NCBI RefSeq assembly: GCF_017876755.1
Contig: NZ_JAGIOO010000001.1
Span: forward strand, 5,255,786-5,319,785
Reading direction: 5' to 3'
Length of the DNA stretch: 64,000 nucleotides
From: Crossiella equi
Lineage (GTDB): Bacteria; Actinomycetota; Actinomycetes; Mycobacteriales; Pseudonocardiaceae
Numbering within the stretch: the stretch's first letter is position 1; every line of letters begins with the position of its first letter. Under the pieces are notes generated by a model. That model searched no databases, was not told the origin of the DNA, and worked only from the letters and a program-made list of their open reading frames with translations. This document shows, in pieces, positions 1 to 8,191 of this stretch. The translations under genes and the position numbers were made by a program.

Positions 1-2
1 TC

Positions 3-359
3 GGCGAGAAGCTCGCCGAGCGGCAGGCCATCCAGTGGATGATCGCCGACTCCGCGGTGGAGATCGAGGCGCTGCGCTGGCTGGTGCTCTCCTCGGCCTG
101 GCAGGTCGACGCCGGGCTGGACTCCCGCCAGGCGCAGTCCATGGCCAAGCTCTACGGCGGCATCAAGGCCAACGAGATCGTCGACCGGATGCTCCAGATC
201 CACGGCGGCATGGGCTACACCAAGGAGCTCCCGCTGGAGCGCTGGTACCGCGAGCTGCGCCTGCTGCGCATCTACGAGGGCACCGACGAGATCCAGCGCC
301 GCACCATCGCCAGGAACCTGTTGAAGGGCCACGCGTCCGTGCGTGGCGCACTCGGCTGA
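3..359 (+). CDS. Acyl-CoA dehydrogenase, C-terminal part (cut by window start)
   Basis: The reading frame is open from the window edge and gives the last 118 residues of a protein that would normally be about 380-400 aa. It contains the family's C-terminal helical bundle, with the motif YEGTDEIQRRTIARNLL near the end, which lies around the FAD and the substrate base in acyl-CoA dehydrogenases. The family oxidises acyl-CoA to trans-2-enoyl-CoA and passes electrons to ETF. The next gene encodes a MaoC-type enoyl-CoA hydratase 14 bp downstream, so the two probably act in sequence in one acyl-CoA degradation route. Substrate chain length cannot be judged from this fragment. Confidence 0.92.
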   Translation, partial: GEKLAERQAIQWMIADSAVEIEALRWLVLSSAWQVDAGLDSRQAQSMAKLYGGIKANEIVDRMLQIHGGMGYTKELPLERWYRELRLLRIYEGTDEIQRRTIARNLLKGHASVRGALG

Positions 360-373
360 GGGGAGCGAGCAAG

Positions 374-1222
374 GTGCCCATCGACCTGTCCGCGGTAGGC
401 CGCACGATCGGCCCGTGGGAGCGCAGCTGGACCGCGAACGAGGCCCTGCTGTACGCGCTCGGTGTGGGTGCGGGCGCCGACGACCCGCTCGCGGAGCTGG
501 CCTACACCACCGAGAACACCGACGGGGTGACGCAGCAGGTGCTGCCGACCTTCGGCGTGGTGCTGGCCAACTTCAGCGGACCGGCGGAGTCCATCGGCGA
601 GTTCGACCCGGCCCAGCTGGTGCACGCCGAGCAGGAGCTGGTGCTGCACCAGCCGCTGCCCACCGAGGGCCGGATCTCCCTGCGCCGCACGATCACCGAC
701 GTCTTCGACAAGGGCAAGGGCGCCCTGGTGGTCAACAAGATCGAGGGCTCCTCGATCAACGGCGAGCCGCTGCTCTCGACGACGTCCTCGGTGTTCATCC
801 GGGGCGAGGGCGACTTCGGCGGCGAGCGCGGTCCGTCCACCGAGTGGGCCCCGCCGGAGCGCGAGCCGGACGTGGTGCTGGCCTTCCAGACCACGGTCAG
901 CCAGGCGCTGCTGTACCGGCTGGGCGGCCACGACCACAACCCGCTGCACACCGACCCGGCCTTCGCCGCGCGGGGCGGGTTCGACCGGCCGATCCTGCAC
1001 GGCATGTGCACCTACGGCATCACCGCGCGCCTGCTGATCGGGCACTTCTGCGCGGGCGACGCCACGCGGATGCGCCGGATCTACGGCCGGTTCACCGCCC
1101 CGGTGGTGCCCGGCCAGGAGCTGGTCGTGTCGGCCTGGGCCGAGGGCAACGAGGTCGCCTACCGCACCGAGACCAAGGAAGGCGGCATCGCCCTGGACCG
1201 GGGCGCGTTCACCTTCGCCTGA
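374..1222 (+). CDS. MaoC-family (R)-specific enoyl-CoA hydratase, double hotdog
   Basis: This 282 aa protein starts at GTG, preceded by the purine-rich GGGAGCGAGCAAG. The C-terminal half carries the hydratase-2 motif GHDHNPLHTDPAFA followed by GGFDRPILHGM, with the Asp and His expected for catalysis. The N-terminal half looks like a second, degenerate hotdog fold, as in the hydratase unit of peroxisomal MFE-2. It should add water to trans-2-enoyl-CoA to give 3-hydroxyacyl-CoA. It lies 14 bp after the acyl-CoA dehydrogenase gene on the same strand, probably in one operon. The family call is firm. The physiological substrate, fatty acid or steroid side chain, is open. Confidence 0.88.
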   Translation: MPIDLSAVGRTIGPWERSWTANEALLYALGVGAGADDPLAELAYTTENTDGVTQQVLPTFGVVLANFSGPAESIGEFDPAQLVHAEQELVLHQPLPTEGRISLRRTITDVFDKGKGALVVNKIEGSSINGEPLLSTTSSVFIRGEGDFGGERGPSTEWAPPEREPDVVLAFQTTVSQALLYRLGGHDHNPLHTDPAFAARGGFDRPILHGMCTYGITARLLIGHFCAGDATRMRRIYGRFTAPVVPGQELVVSAWAEGNEVAYRTETKEGGIALDRGAFTFA

Positions 1223-1241
1223 CCAGGCACACTGGCGGTCG

Positions 1242-2306
1242 ATGAGTCGTCACATCCGCCTCCGCGCCACCGGCCACCCGGAGATCAGGGCCACCCACGC
1301 CAAGACGTGGGAGCTGACCCCGGACCGGGAGCTGACCACCCGGGCCACCTGCGTGCTGGGGGTCGGCGCGACCGGCGAGGGCCCGGCCCTGGCCGGTCCG
1401 GTGGAGCTGCGGCTGTCCGTCGGCGAGAGCACCGTGGTCGTCCGGGCCCTCGGGAACCCGCACTGGGTACCCGGGGGCCCGGCCGTCGTCCGGCTCGGTC
1501 CGGCCCGGCTGCCGAACACGCTGGCCACCGATGCCGACCTGTCCTCGGCGGACCTGCCGCGCGAGCTGGCCGCCCGCCTGGCCGACCCGGCCACCGAGAT
1601 CACCGTGGACGTGCTGCCGGTCGCCGACCCGGGCACGCTCGTCCTGTTCGCCGCCACCGGCCCGTCCGCGCGCCTGGACGCCGAACTGGCCGCCGCCGAC
1701 GTGGTGCTGGCCGAGGACGCGGGCGCCCGCGCGCTGGCCCGGCCCCGGGGCTCGGGCACCGAGGGCCGCGTGCTCGTGGTGGCCACCGAGGACCTGCCCG
1801 GCCCCTCGCTCACCCACCGCCCGGCCGCCGTGGAGGTCGTGGGCCTGCCGCCCGGCCTGGCCGCCGCCGCGGCCTCCCCGGTCGCCGCCCCGGTGTTCCT
1901 GGCGCAACCGGGCCGCAAACCCGCCGACAGCCTGCGCAACGCCCCGCTGACCGCCCGCGTGGTGCTGCGCGTGCCCGCGGACTTGGTGCCCAAGGTCCTG
2001 GACGTGGCCCGCGAGCGCGGCAGCCGGAGCTGGGCGTACGCGGTCGAGCCCTACGCCGAGAGCGAACGCCCGCGCTGGGGCGGCCTCGACGAGCTGATCC
2101 CGCCCAGCCGGGGCGAGGTGTGGCTGTGCGTGGACCCGGCCCCGGGCGAGGCGGGCCTGGACCCGGACCTGCGCAAGCTGCTCACCGGCCTGCTGGCCGA
2201 GGGCGTCTCGGCGAAGACCCTGGCCAAAACGCTCGCGGACCTGCCCGGGCAGAGCCGCCGGACCGCCTACGACACGGTCCAGGGGCTGAAGGATCTACGC
2301 TCCTGA
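1242..2306 (+). CDS. DUF371 domain protein fused to a degenerate RsmI-like region
   Basis: The protein has 354 aa. Residues 1-45 (RATGHPEIRATHAKTWELT, then LTTRATCVLGVGA) resemble DUF371, a family I know mainly from archaea. From about residue 130 the layout follows RsmI, the 16S rRNA C1402 2'-O-methyltransferase: GTLVLFAATG, then AADVVLAEDAGA near residue 155, LIPPSRGEVWLCVDPA near 285, and a C-terminal helix-turn-helix-like end around GVSAKTLAKTLADL. I do not see RsmI's glycine-rich SAM loop, so activity is doubtful. The start follows CACACT plus 8 nt without a ribosome site, suggesting a leaderless message. The stop is 2 nt from the next start, so the pair should be co-translated. The domain reading is by eye. 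Confidence 0.6.
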   Translation: MSRHIRLRATGHPEIRATHAKTWELTPDRELTTRATCVLGVGATGEGPALAGPVELRLSVGESTVVVRALGNPHWVPGGPAVVRLGPARLPNTLATDADLSSADLPRELAARLADPATEITVDVLPVADPGTLVLFAATGPSARLDAELAAADVVLAEDAGARALARPRGSGTEGRVLVVATEDLPGPSLTHRPAAVEVVGLPPGLAAAAASPVAAPVFLAQPGRKPADSLRNAPLTARVVLRVPADLVPKVLDVARERGSRSWAYAVEPYAESERPRWGGLDELIPPSRGEVWLCVDPAPGEAGLDPDLRKLLTGLLAEGVSAKTLAKTLADLPGQSRRTAYDTVQGLKDLRS

Positions 2307-2308
2307 CC

Positions 2309-2962
2309 GTGCGTCGAGTCACCGGCAAGCAGGTCGTGGAGTTGTCCGAGCAGCAGTTCGCCGAACTGCGCGCCCCCTACACCCGGGTCGTCCTCGACGT
2401 GGGCACCGGCGACGGCAAGCACCCGCTGCACCTGGCCCGCAAGCACCCGGACCACCTGGTCATCGGCCTGGACGCGGCCCCGGACAACCTGCGCAAGACC
2501 GCGGGCAAGGCCGCAGCCAAACCGGCCAAGGGCGGCCTGCCCAACCTGGTCTACCTCTGGCACGCCGCCGAGAAGCTGCCCCCGACCCTCCGCGACATCG
2601 ACGAGCTGCACATCCTCATGCCCTGGGGCAGCCTGCTGCGCGGCATCCTCGACACCGACACCACCATGCTCACCGGCCTGGCCGCATGCTGCCGCCCCGG
2701 CGCGGACTTCCTCATCTCCCTCAACCTGCACGCCTGGCGCCCGCCGGTGCCCGAGGTCGGCGACACCGAGGAGCCCACCCCGGACACCGCGGCGGAGGTG
2801 CTGGCCGAGCTGTACGCGGGGGCGGGCTGGCGCCTGGACCACGCCGCCTACCTGACCCCGGAGGAGATCGCCGAGCTGTCCACCTCGTGGACCCGCCGCC
2901 TCAACTCCTCCCGCGACCAGCTCGACGTGCTGGCGCTGCGCGGTGTCATCAAGCCGGAGTAG
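2309..2962 (+). CDS. KamB/NpmA-like 16S rRNA (adenine-1408-N1) methyltransferase homologue
   Basis: At 217 aa this is the size of KamB and NpmA. The SAM-binding motif LDVGTGDGKHPLHLAR is at residues 29-44, followed by KPAKGGLPNL and the family signature MPWGSLLRG. Trp106 and Trp194, with Thr192 two residues before the second Trp, match the residues that clamp A1408 in KamB (W105, W193, T191). The family methylates N1 of A1408 in the decoding site and gives resistance to many aminoglycosides, though many actinomycete homologues are untested. It starts at GTG 2 nt after the preceding stop and overlaps the convergent lipoprotein gene by 14 bp. No aminoglycoside biosynthesis genes are nearby. Confidence 0.8.
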   Translation: MRRVTGKQVVELSEQQFAELRAPYTRVVLDVGTGDGKHPLHLARKHPDHLVIGLDAAPDNLRKTAGKAAAKPAKGGLPNLVYLWHAAEKLPPTLRDIDELHILMPWGSLLRGILDTDTTMLTGLAACCRPGADFLISLNLHAWRPPVPEVGDTEEPTPDTAAEVLAELYAGAGWRLDHAAYLTPEEIAELSTSWTRRLNSSRDQLDVLALRGVIKPE

Positions 2963-3452
2963 TCGTCCCGCGCCGGCTCCCGCAGTTCGCCTTGTTCCCG
3001 TCGAGCACCGTGCCGTTCACGCGGACCGTGCCCGGGGACCACACCCCGGGGTCGGCCATGTTCCGCGCGACCATGGTGCACACGATCTGCCGCAGCGCGG
3101 TGTCCTCGAAGGTCTCCTCCCGGCCGCCGTCCAGCACCCGGACCTCCACCTCGTTCTTGCCGCTCACCCGGGCCGTCAGCGTGCTGTAGGGCCGCTTGGG
3201 CAGCTCGCTGTACAGCCCGCGGTCATCACCCGGCTGGATGCCCTTGAACAGCTCCTGCAACGCCACCGGGAACTCGCCGAGCTTGCCGGTCCGGCGCACC
3301 ACCGGCACCAGCTGGCCCGCCTTGTAGAAGTACAGCGTGGGCCCCTCGGCCACCCCGCGCGGCGCGTCGCCGATGCCCACCGGCGGCGTCGGCTGGATGC
3401 CGCAGCCCGCGAGCAGTGCCACCGACCCGAGCGAGAGCACCAGCCGCCTCAT
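2949..3452 (-). CDS. GerMN-domain lipoprotein of a two-component operon
   Basis: The product is a 167 aa lipoprotein with a signal peptide ending in the lipobox LLAGC, so it should be anchored to the outer face of the membrane. The mature part has GerMN-like features, including PTLYFYK, FPVALQELFKG and repeated VRVLDG/VRVNGT strands. Its ATG overlaps the stop of the upstream kinase gene as ATGA, so synthesis is probably coupled to the kinase. A lipoprotein beside a CseB/CseC-type pair recalls CseA, a lipoprotein that modulates envelope-stress signalling in Streptomyces, but the gene order differs and orthology is not shown. Confidence 0.8.
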   Translation of the reverse strand: MRRLVLSLGSVALLAGCGIQPTPPVGIGDAPRGVAEGPTLYFYKAGQLVPVVRRTGKLGEFPVALQELFKGIQPGDDRGLYSELPKRPYSTLTARVSGKNEVEVRVLDGGREETFEDTALRQIVCTMVARNMADPGVWSPGTVRVNGTVLDGNKANCGSRRGTTTPA

Positions 3453-4909
3453 GCCTCGAACCTCCGCTCCACGCCGCCGCCCAGCCTGGGCAGCCGCAGG
3501 GTGAACCGCGCACCGCCCGCCGGGTCGTTGGCGGCCTCGATCGTGCCGTAGTGCAGCTGCGCGTTCTCCCGCGCGATCGCCAGCCCCAGCCCGCTGCCCT
3601 CGGAACGCGACCGCGCCGAGTCGGCCTTGTAGAAGCGGGAGAACACGTGCGGCAGCACCTCCTCCGGCAGCCCGGGCCCGTGGTCGGTCACCGACAGCTC
3701 GACCCACTGCGGGCTCTCCGCCAGTCGTACCACGACCGGCTTGGCGCCGTGCCGCAGCGCGTTGCCGACCAGGTTGGCCACCACCACGTCCAGCCGCCGC
3801 GCGTCCACCTGCACGCGCACGCCCTCCGGCAGCTCGGTGACCACCTCGTCCGTCCAGCCCCGGGAGCGCAGGGTGTTGCGCACCATCTCGGCCAGGTCCA
3901 CGTCGTTGAGCACCAGCCGCGCCGCGCCCGCGTCGAACCGGGAGATCTCGATCAGGTCCTCGACCATCCGGGCCAGCTTGCGCGTCTCCTGGCCCACCAG
4001 CCGGGCCGCGACCTGCGCGTCCTCCGGCAGGTTCGCCGACTCCTCGTCCAGCACGTCGGTCACCGCGGTCATCGCGGCCAGCGGGGTGCGCAGCTCGTGC
4101 GAGACGTCGGCGACGAACCGCCGCGCGTCGGACTCCATGCGCCGCAGGCCCGCCACCGTGCGGTCCAGGGCGGCCGCGGTGTCGTTGAACGTGTGCGCCA
4201 GGTCGGCCAGCTCGTCACTGCCCTTCACGCTCACCCGCGTGTCCAGCTCGCCGTTGGCCAGCCGCCGGGTGGCGGTGCGCAGCTCGCGCACCGGCCGCAG
4301 CACACCCCGGGCCGCCAGCAGTGCCAGCAGCGCCGCGAACGGCAGCGCGAGCAGACTGGTCTGCCAGGCCGAGATGGCCAGGTCGCTGATCTGCTCGGCG
4401 GGCCCGCGCAGGTCGAGCACCTGGTAGGCCTCCAGCTCCGAGCTCTCCCCGGAGCCGCCCTGCTCGGTCAGCACCACCCGCGTGCCCAGGTAGAGGGTGC
4501 TGCTGCCGTTGGCGGTGACGCGCTGGAAGAACACCTGCGACCGGTCGGAGCGGCGCACGGTGTCGACCAGCTCCTGCGGTACGTGGAAGTTCCGGCCCTC
4601 GGTGGTGCTCCGGAGGTCCCGGTAGGCCGCCAACGCGGCGCTGTCGCGCCCGGTGATCCGGGAGGCGAAGGTCACCAGATCCTCTTGGGACGGCGGATAT
4701 GGGGTGTCCGGCGCGATCCGGCTCACCAGCGTGCGGAACTCCACCACGGCCTGGTCCTGGAAGGACTTGAGCGCGATCGTGCGCGCGGAGACGTAGCTGA
4801 CCCCGGCCGCGGCCGCCGCGCCGAGCGCCGCGATGGCCAGGAACGCCAGCACCAGGCGGGCGCGCAGGCCCCGGGCCCAGACCGGCAGCGAGTCGAGCAG
4901 GCCGCTCAT
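3449..4909 (-). CDS. Membrane sensor histidine kinase (CseC-like)
   Basis: The 486 aa protein has a first membrane helix at about residues 18-40, an extracytoplasmic sensor of roughly 150 residues and a second helix near 190-210. These are followed by HAMP, HisKA with phospho-acceptor His271 in DVSHELRTPLA, and HATPase with the N box NLVGNALRHG, DHGPGLP and GSGLGLAIA. It should phosphorylate the regulator encoded just upstream, whose stop overlaps this ATG as ATGA. The downstream lipoprotein start overlaps this stop in the same way. With peptidoglycan enzymes nearby an envelope stimulus is likely, but the signal is unknown. Confidence 0.92.
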   Translation of the reverse strand: MSGLLDSLPVWARGLRARLVLAFLAIAALGAAAAAGVSYVSARTIALKSFQDQAVVEFRTLVSRIAPDTPYPPSQEDLVTFASRITGRDSAALAAYRDLRSTTEGRNFHVPQELVDTVRRSDRSQVFFQRVTANGSSTLYLGTRVVLTEQGGSGESSELEAYQVLDLRGPAEQISDLAISAWQTSLLALPFAALLALLAARGVLRPVRELRTATRRLANGELDTRVSVKGSDELADLAHTFNDTAAALDRTVAGLRRMESDARRFVADVSHELRTPLAAMTAVTDVLDEESANLPEDAQVAARLVGQETRKLARMVEDLIEISRFDAGAARLVLNDVDLAEMVRNTLRSRGWTDEVVTELPEGVRVQVDARRLDVVVANLVGNALRHGAKPVVVRLAESPQWVELSVTDHGPGLPEEVLPHVFSRFYKADSARSRSEGSGLGLAIARENAQLHYGTIEAANDPAGGARFTLRLPRLGGGVERRFEA

Positions 4910-5580
4910 ACCGGGCCGAACCGGTAGCCGAAACCACGCACGGTCTGCACGAACGCCGGACTGGCCGGGCGGTCCTCGATCTTGGCCCGCAGCCGCTGCA
5001 CGCACGCGTCCACCAGCCGGGAGTCGCCGAGGTAGTCGTGCTCCCACACCGCCTGCAACAGCTGCTGGCGGCTGAACACCTGGCCCGGCGAGCCGGACAG
5101 CTCCAGCAGCAGGCGCAGCTCGGTCGGGGTCAGGCCCACCGGGCTGCCGTCCTTGGTCACCACCAGGGCCTGCCGGTCGATCTCCAGCGCGCCGTGCTTC
5201 TCCTTCGTGGACTGCTCGCTCGCCCCGCGCCGCAGCACCGCGCGGATGCGGGCATCCAGCACCCGGGGCTGCACCGGCTTGACCACGTAGTCGTCCGCCC
5301 CGGCCTCCAGGCCGCCGACGATGTCCATGTCGTCGCTGCGCGCGGTCAGCATGATGATCGGGATCTCGCCGCCCGCCCGGATGCGGCGGCACACCTCGAA
5401 GCCGTCGATGCCCGGCAACATGAGGTCCAGCACCACGATGTCCGGCGCCTGCACGCGCAGCGCGGCCAGGCCGAGCTCGCCCGTGGCGGCGGCGTCCACG
5501 GTGTAGCCCTGCCTGCGCAGCGCGAGCTGCAGGCCCTCCCGGACGGCGTGGTCGTCCTCGATCAACAGCACCCTCGGCAT
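4906..5580 (-). CDS. OmpR-family response regulator (CseB-like)
   Basis: This 224 aa regulator has a receiver with the acidic pair Asp9-Asp10, phospho-acceptor Asp52 in VVLDLMLPG and a conserved Lys in DDYVVKP. The C-terminal winged helix includes LTPTELRLLLEL and VQTVRGFGYRFGP, which bind tandem DNA repeats in this family. It is first in the operon with the kinase and lipoprotein genes. A short divergent region separates it from a VanY-type carboxypeptidase gene, a possible target. The CseB resemblance rests on gene layout and sequence character; no orthology test was possible. Confidence 0.93.
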   Translation of the reverse strand: MPRVLLIEDDHAVREGLQLALRRQGYTVDAAATGELGLAALRVQAPDIVVLDLMLPGIDGFEVCRRIRAGGEIPIIMLTARSDDMDIVGGLEAGADDYVVKPVQPRVLDARIRAVLRRGASEQSTKEKHGALEIDRQALVVTKDGSPVGLTPTELRLLLELSGSPGQVFSRQQLLQAVWEHDYLGDSRLVDACVQRLRAKIEDRPASPAFVQTVRGFGYRFGPV

Positions 5581-5694
5581 GCCGACGATTATTCGGGTCC
5601 GCGCACACCCCCGCCGACCACGTGCGGTGGCTTGTAGCAGAACCATGACACGGTACGAACCAGCTCCGGACATCCGGCGCCGAGATTGAGTGGC

Positions 5695-6354
5695 ATGCGC
5701 GTTCCGAACCACTTCCACGACGCGCCGACCACGCCCATCCAGGTGCCGGTGGACCAGCTGCGGGGAGCCAAGCCCCGGCGCCGGTTCCCCGCCTGGGGCG
5801 GTGTGCTCGGCCTCGTCGTCACACTGCTCTTCGCCACCGGGTTCGTCCTGTATGGACTGCCGCCGTCCGAACAGGACAGCGGGCCCCGCAACTACGTGGG
5901 CTCCGGCTCGTCCAGCTCGGCCGCACCGACCATCCCCGGCTGCTTCCTGCGGGAGCAGACCCCGGTGGAGGAGGAGGTGGCCTCCGAGCTGGACCCCACC
6001 AAGCTCGAGAAGGGCATGCGCAAGGCCTTCGAGAAGGCCCGCTGCGCGGCCATGCGCGAGAAGGTGGAGATCTTGATCAAATCCGCCAAGCGCACCGCCA
6101 CCGAACAGGCCCGCCTGTTCCGCGAGGAGATCAAGAAGCGCGGCTCGGAGAAGGAGGCCCGCAAGTGGGTGTTGCCGCCGGAGGAGTCCGCGCACGTGAA
6201 GGGCACCGCGGTGGACGTGAAGCCGATGTCGGGCGCGAAGTGGCTGGAGCGGAACGGGCAGCAGTACGGCCTGTGCCGCACGATCAGCCGGGAGTGGTGG
6301 CACTTCGAGCACAACGCGGACTGGGTCGCCGACGGCTGCCCGAAGCCCCAGTAG
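5695..6354 (+). CDS. VanY-type D-alanyl-D-alanine carboxypeptidase, membrane anchored
   Basis: This 219 aa protein has a cytoplasmic N-terminus, one membrane helix at about residues 36-56 and an extracellular M15B peptidase domain. Zinc-site motifs are SAHVKGTAVDVKP (SxHxxGxAxD) and EWWHFEH. It should remove the terminal D-Ala from peptidoglycan stem peptides or precursors. It is transcribed divergently from the response regulator gene, so control by that system is plausible. An in-frame TTG lies 9 nt upstream, but the ATG was preferred. A second M15B enzyme with the same motif pair is encoded at 29943-30584. Confidence 0.87.
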   Translation: MRVPNHFHDAPTTPIQVPVDQLRGAKPRRRFPAWGGVLGLVVTLLFATGFVLYGLPPSEQDSGPRNYVGSGSSSSAAPTIPGCFLREQTPVEEEVASELDPTKLEKGMRKAFEKARCAAMREKVEILIKSAKRTATEQARLFREEIKKRGSEKEARKWVLPPEESAHVKGTAVDVKPMSGAKWLERNGQQYGLCRTISREWWHFEHNADWVADGCPKPQ

Positions 6355-6392
6355 CCCCGGTGCGGCCGCTGTCCGCCCCGCCCTGGTGAGTC

Positions 6393-7142
6393 TCAGGCGC
6401 GCCGCGCGCCGCGCACCAGCCGGGCCACCTCCTGGCGCACCGGGTCGAAGCTGTCCGCGAAGGCGTTGCCCGGGCACTGCGTGGCCACCCAGTCGCGGTG
6501 GCGGGCCAGCACCGGCCCGTCGTAGCGCTTGCCGTCCTCCACGTTGACGTAGGTCAGCCGGGCCAGCGGGTCCAGCCCGGCCAGGCAGCACAGCGCGGCC
6601 AGGGTCCTGGTCAGGGTGCCCCAGGCCGCGGCGCTCGGCTGCCCGCCCGTGAAGTCGCCGAGCAGGCAGATGCCCACGTTGCCCGGGTTGTGCCCGCGCA
6701 CGTGCCCCGCGGTCACCGTCGCCGCCCGTCCGTTCACCGGGGCCGCGCCGAACACCGGCAGCCCGCCGGTGAACCGGCCCTCGTAGAGCACGCCCTCGGG
6801 GTCGATGAGCAGGTGGTAGCCGATGTCGCCCCACCCGTTGTCCACCGCGTGCCCCTGGTAGATGCCGCGCACCGCGGCCGCCCGGTCCGCGCCCACCCCG
6901 ATCGCCGAGTGGTGCACGCTCAGGCACTGCACCGGGCTGAACGTCGCGGGCCACACCTCGCGGCCCTGCGCGTCGAACCGCTTGCGCTCGTCCGCGCCCC
7001 ACTCCGCGCGGGTGCGCACCGGCAGCCGCGCGTCGGGCCGCCAGGGTGGGGCGGCAGCCGCCGCGGCCGCGCTGCCCGCTCCGGCCACCAGCGCGCCGAC
7101 CACACCGGCCAGACCCGTCAACAGTGCACGGCGAGTAGTCAT
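6393..7142 (-). CDS. Tat-exported N-acetylmuramoyl-L-alanine amidase / PGRP-like protein
   Basis: This protein (249 aa) has a twin-arginine signal peptide (MTTRRALLTGLAG followed by an Ala-rich run). The amidase_2/PGRP domain shows VHHSAIG (first zinc His), WGDIGYHLLID and HRDWVATQCPGN, which supplies the second His and the Cys ligand. It should cleave the bond between MurNAc and L-Ala in cell-wall peptidoglycan outside the cell. The ATG at 7142 follows GAGGTGGCA. A GTG two codons upstream is also in frame. It is convergent with the VanY-type gene, with 38 bp between them. Confidence 0.9.
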   Translation of the reverse strand: MTTRRALLTGLAGVVGALVAGAGSAAAAAAAPPWRPDARLPVRTRAEWGADERKRFDAQGREVWPATFSPVQCLSVHHSAIGVGADRAAAVRGIYQGHAVDNGWGDIGYHLLIDPEGVLYEGRFTGGLPVFGAAPVNGRAATVTAGHVRGHNPGNVGICLLGDFTGGQPSAAAWGTLTRTLAALCCLAGLDPLARLTYVNVEDGKRYDGPVLARHRDWVATQCPGNAFADSFDPVRQEVARLVRGARRA

Positions 7143-7404
7143 TGCCACCTCGCGTAATTGGTTGGGTACACAGCGGAACGAGGCACAAAGTAGCCCATTC
7201 GACGTAGTTCCGCTGGCCCGAACGTTCGCATGGGAGATGGCAGACCGAGAGGTCTATTTTGTCCCCCGAACGAGTGACGACGACCGGCCGGAAGTGCAGG
7301 TTCCAACGTCAGTATCCGGCTGGTCTGCCGACTAGATGGATAGGTGGCGTCACGATCGGGCGTGAGGCGACTCCAAGGACATGAGACGTCGAAAGGGGAC
7401 CGCC

Positions 7405-8154
7405 GTGGATCCAGTGACTCTGCGTGCTCGTACCGCCGCCGCCCGGGCGCGGACCGGTGCGTACCGCGTGGCCCAGATCGACGCCGTGCCGCTGTTCCAG
7501 CACGGAGTCGCGTCCGTCCTCGGGCGCGACCCGAGGGTGCAGTGGGTGGGGGCGGCCAGCTCCGCCGGGGCGGCCGTCCAGCTGGTGCGGGCCGCGCAGC
7601 CGCGCGTGCTGCTCGTGGACGCGGACGTGGACCCGGGGGCGAACCTGTGCCGCGTGCTGACCGGCATGCACCCGGCGCTGGCGGTGGTGATGATCTTCCG
7701 GCCGGGCGCCCGCGCCGCCGGTGAGGTCGAGGTGGCCCGCCGCGCGGGGGCCAAGGGCTTCCTGCCGCGCGAGATGGACCCGGCCCGCCTGCCGGAGGCG
7801 CTCTGCCAGGTCGCGGAGCTCGGGATCTACGTGGAGCCCAGCATGGCCCCGCTGCTCGCGCCCGGCCGCGTCATCGGCCCGCGCGCGCCGGGACCGGCGC
7901 TGTCCAAGCGGGAGTTCGAGGTGCTGCGCCTCATCGCGGACGGGCTGACCGCCAAGAACATCGCGCACCGCCTCGAGGTGTCCGAGGAGACGGTGAAGAC
8001 CCACGTGCGGCGCATGCTGCGCAAGCTCGACGCCCGCGACCGCGCGCACGCGGTGGCGCTGGCCTTCCAGGCGGGGCTGCTGGGTGGCGCGGCCACCTTC
8101 GACGACGAGGTGCCGCGGCTGGTGCCCGCGAACCGGGCGATCGGGGCGCGCTGA
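7405..8154 (+). CDS. NarL/LuxR-family regulator with degenerate receiver
   Basis: The GTG start follows AAGGGGACCGCC and gives 249 aa; an ATG 24 nt upstream is less well placed. The N-terminal half is receiver-like, with LLVDADVDPG at the usual phospho-acceptor site. It lacks the usual acidic pair (YRVAQIDAVPLF) and has Arg-Glu in GAKGFLPRE where Lys-Asp is common. The C-terminal LuxR helix-turn-helix is intact (LSKREFEVLRLIADGLTAKNIA, then VSEETVKTHVRRMLRKL). No partner kinase is adjacent. It is probably an atypical, perhaps phosphorylation-independent, transcription factor; its targets are unknown. Confidence 0.85.
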   Translation: MDPVTLRARTAAARARTGAYRVAQIDAVPLFQHGVASVLGRDPRVQWVGAASSAGAAVQLVRAAQPRVLLVDADVDPGANLCRVLTGMHPALAVVMIFRPGARAAGEVEVARRAGAKGFLPREMDPARLPEALCQVAELGIYVEPSMAPLLAPGRVIGPRAPGPALSKREFEVLRLIADGLTAKNIAHRLEVSEETVKTHVRRMLRKLDARDRAHAVALAFQAGLLGGAATFDDEVPRLVPANRAIGAR

Positions 8155-8191
8155 GGCTCGGGATGCTCAGCGCGCCGTAGAGCCAGTGGCC

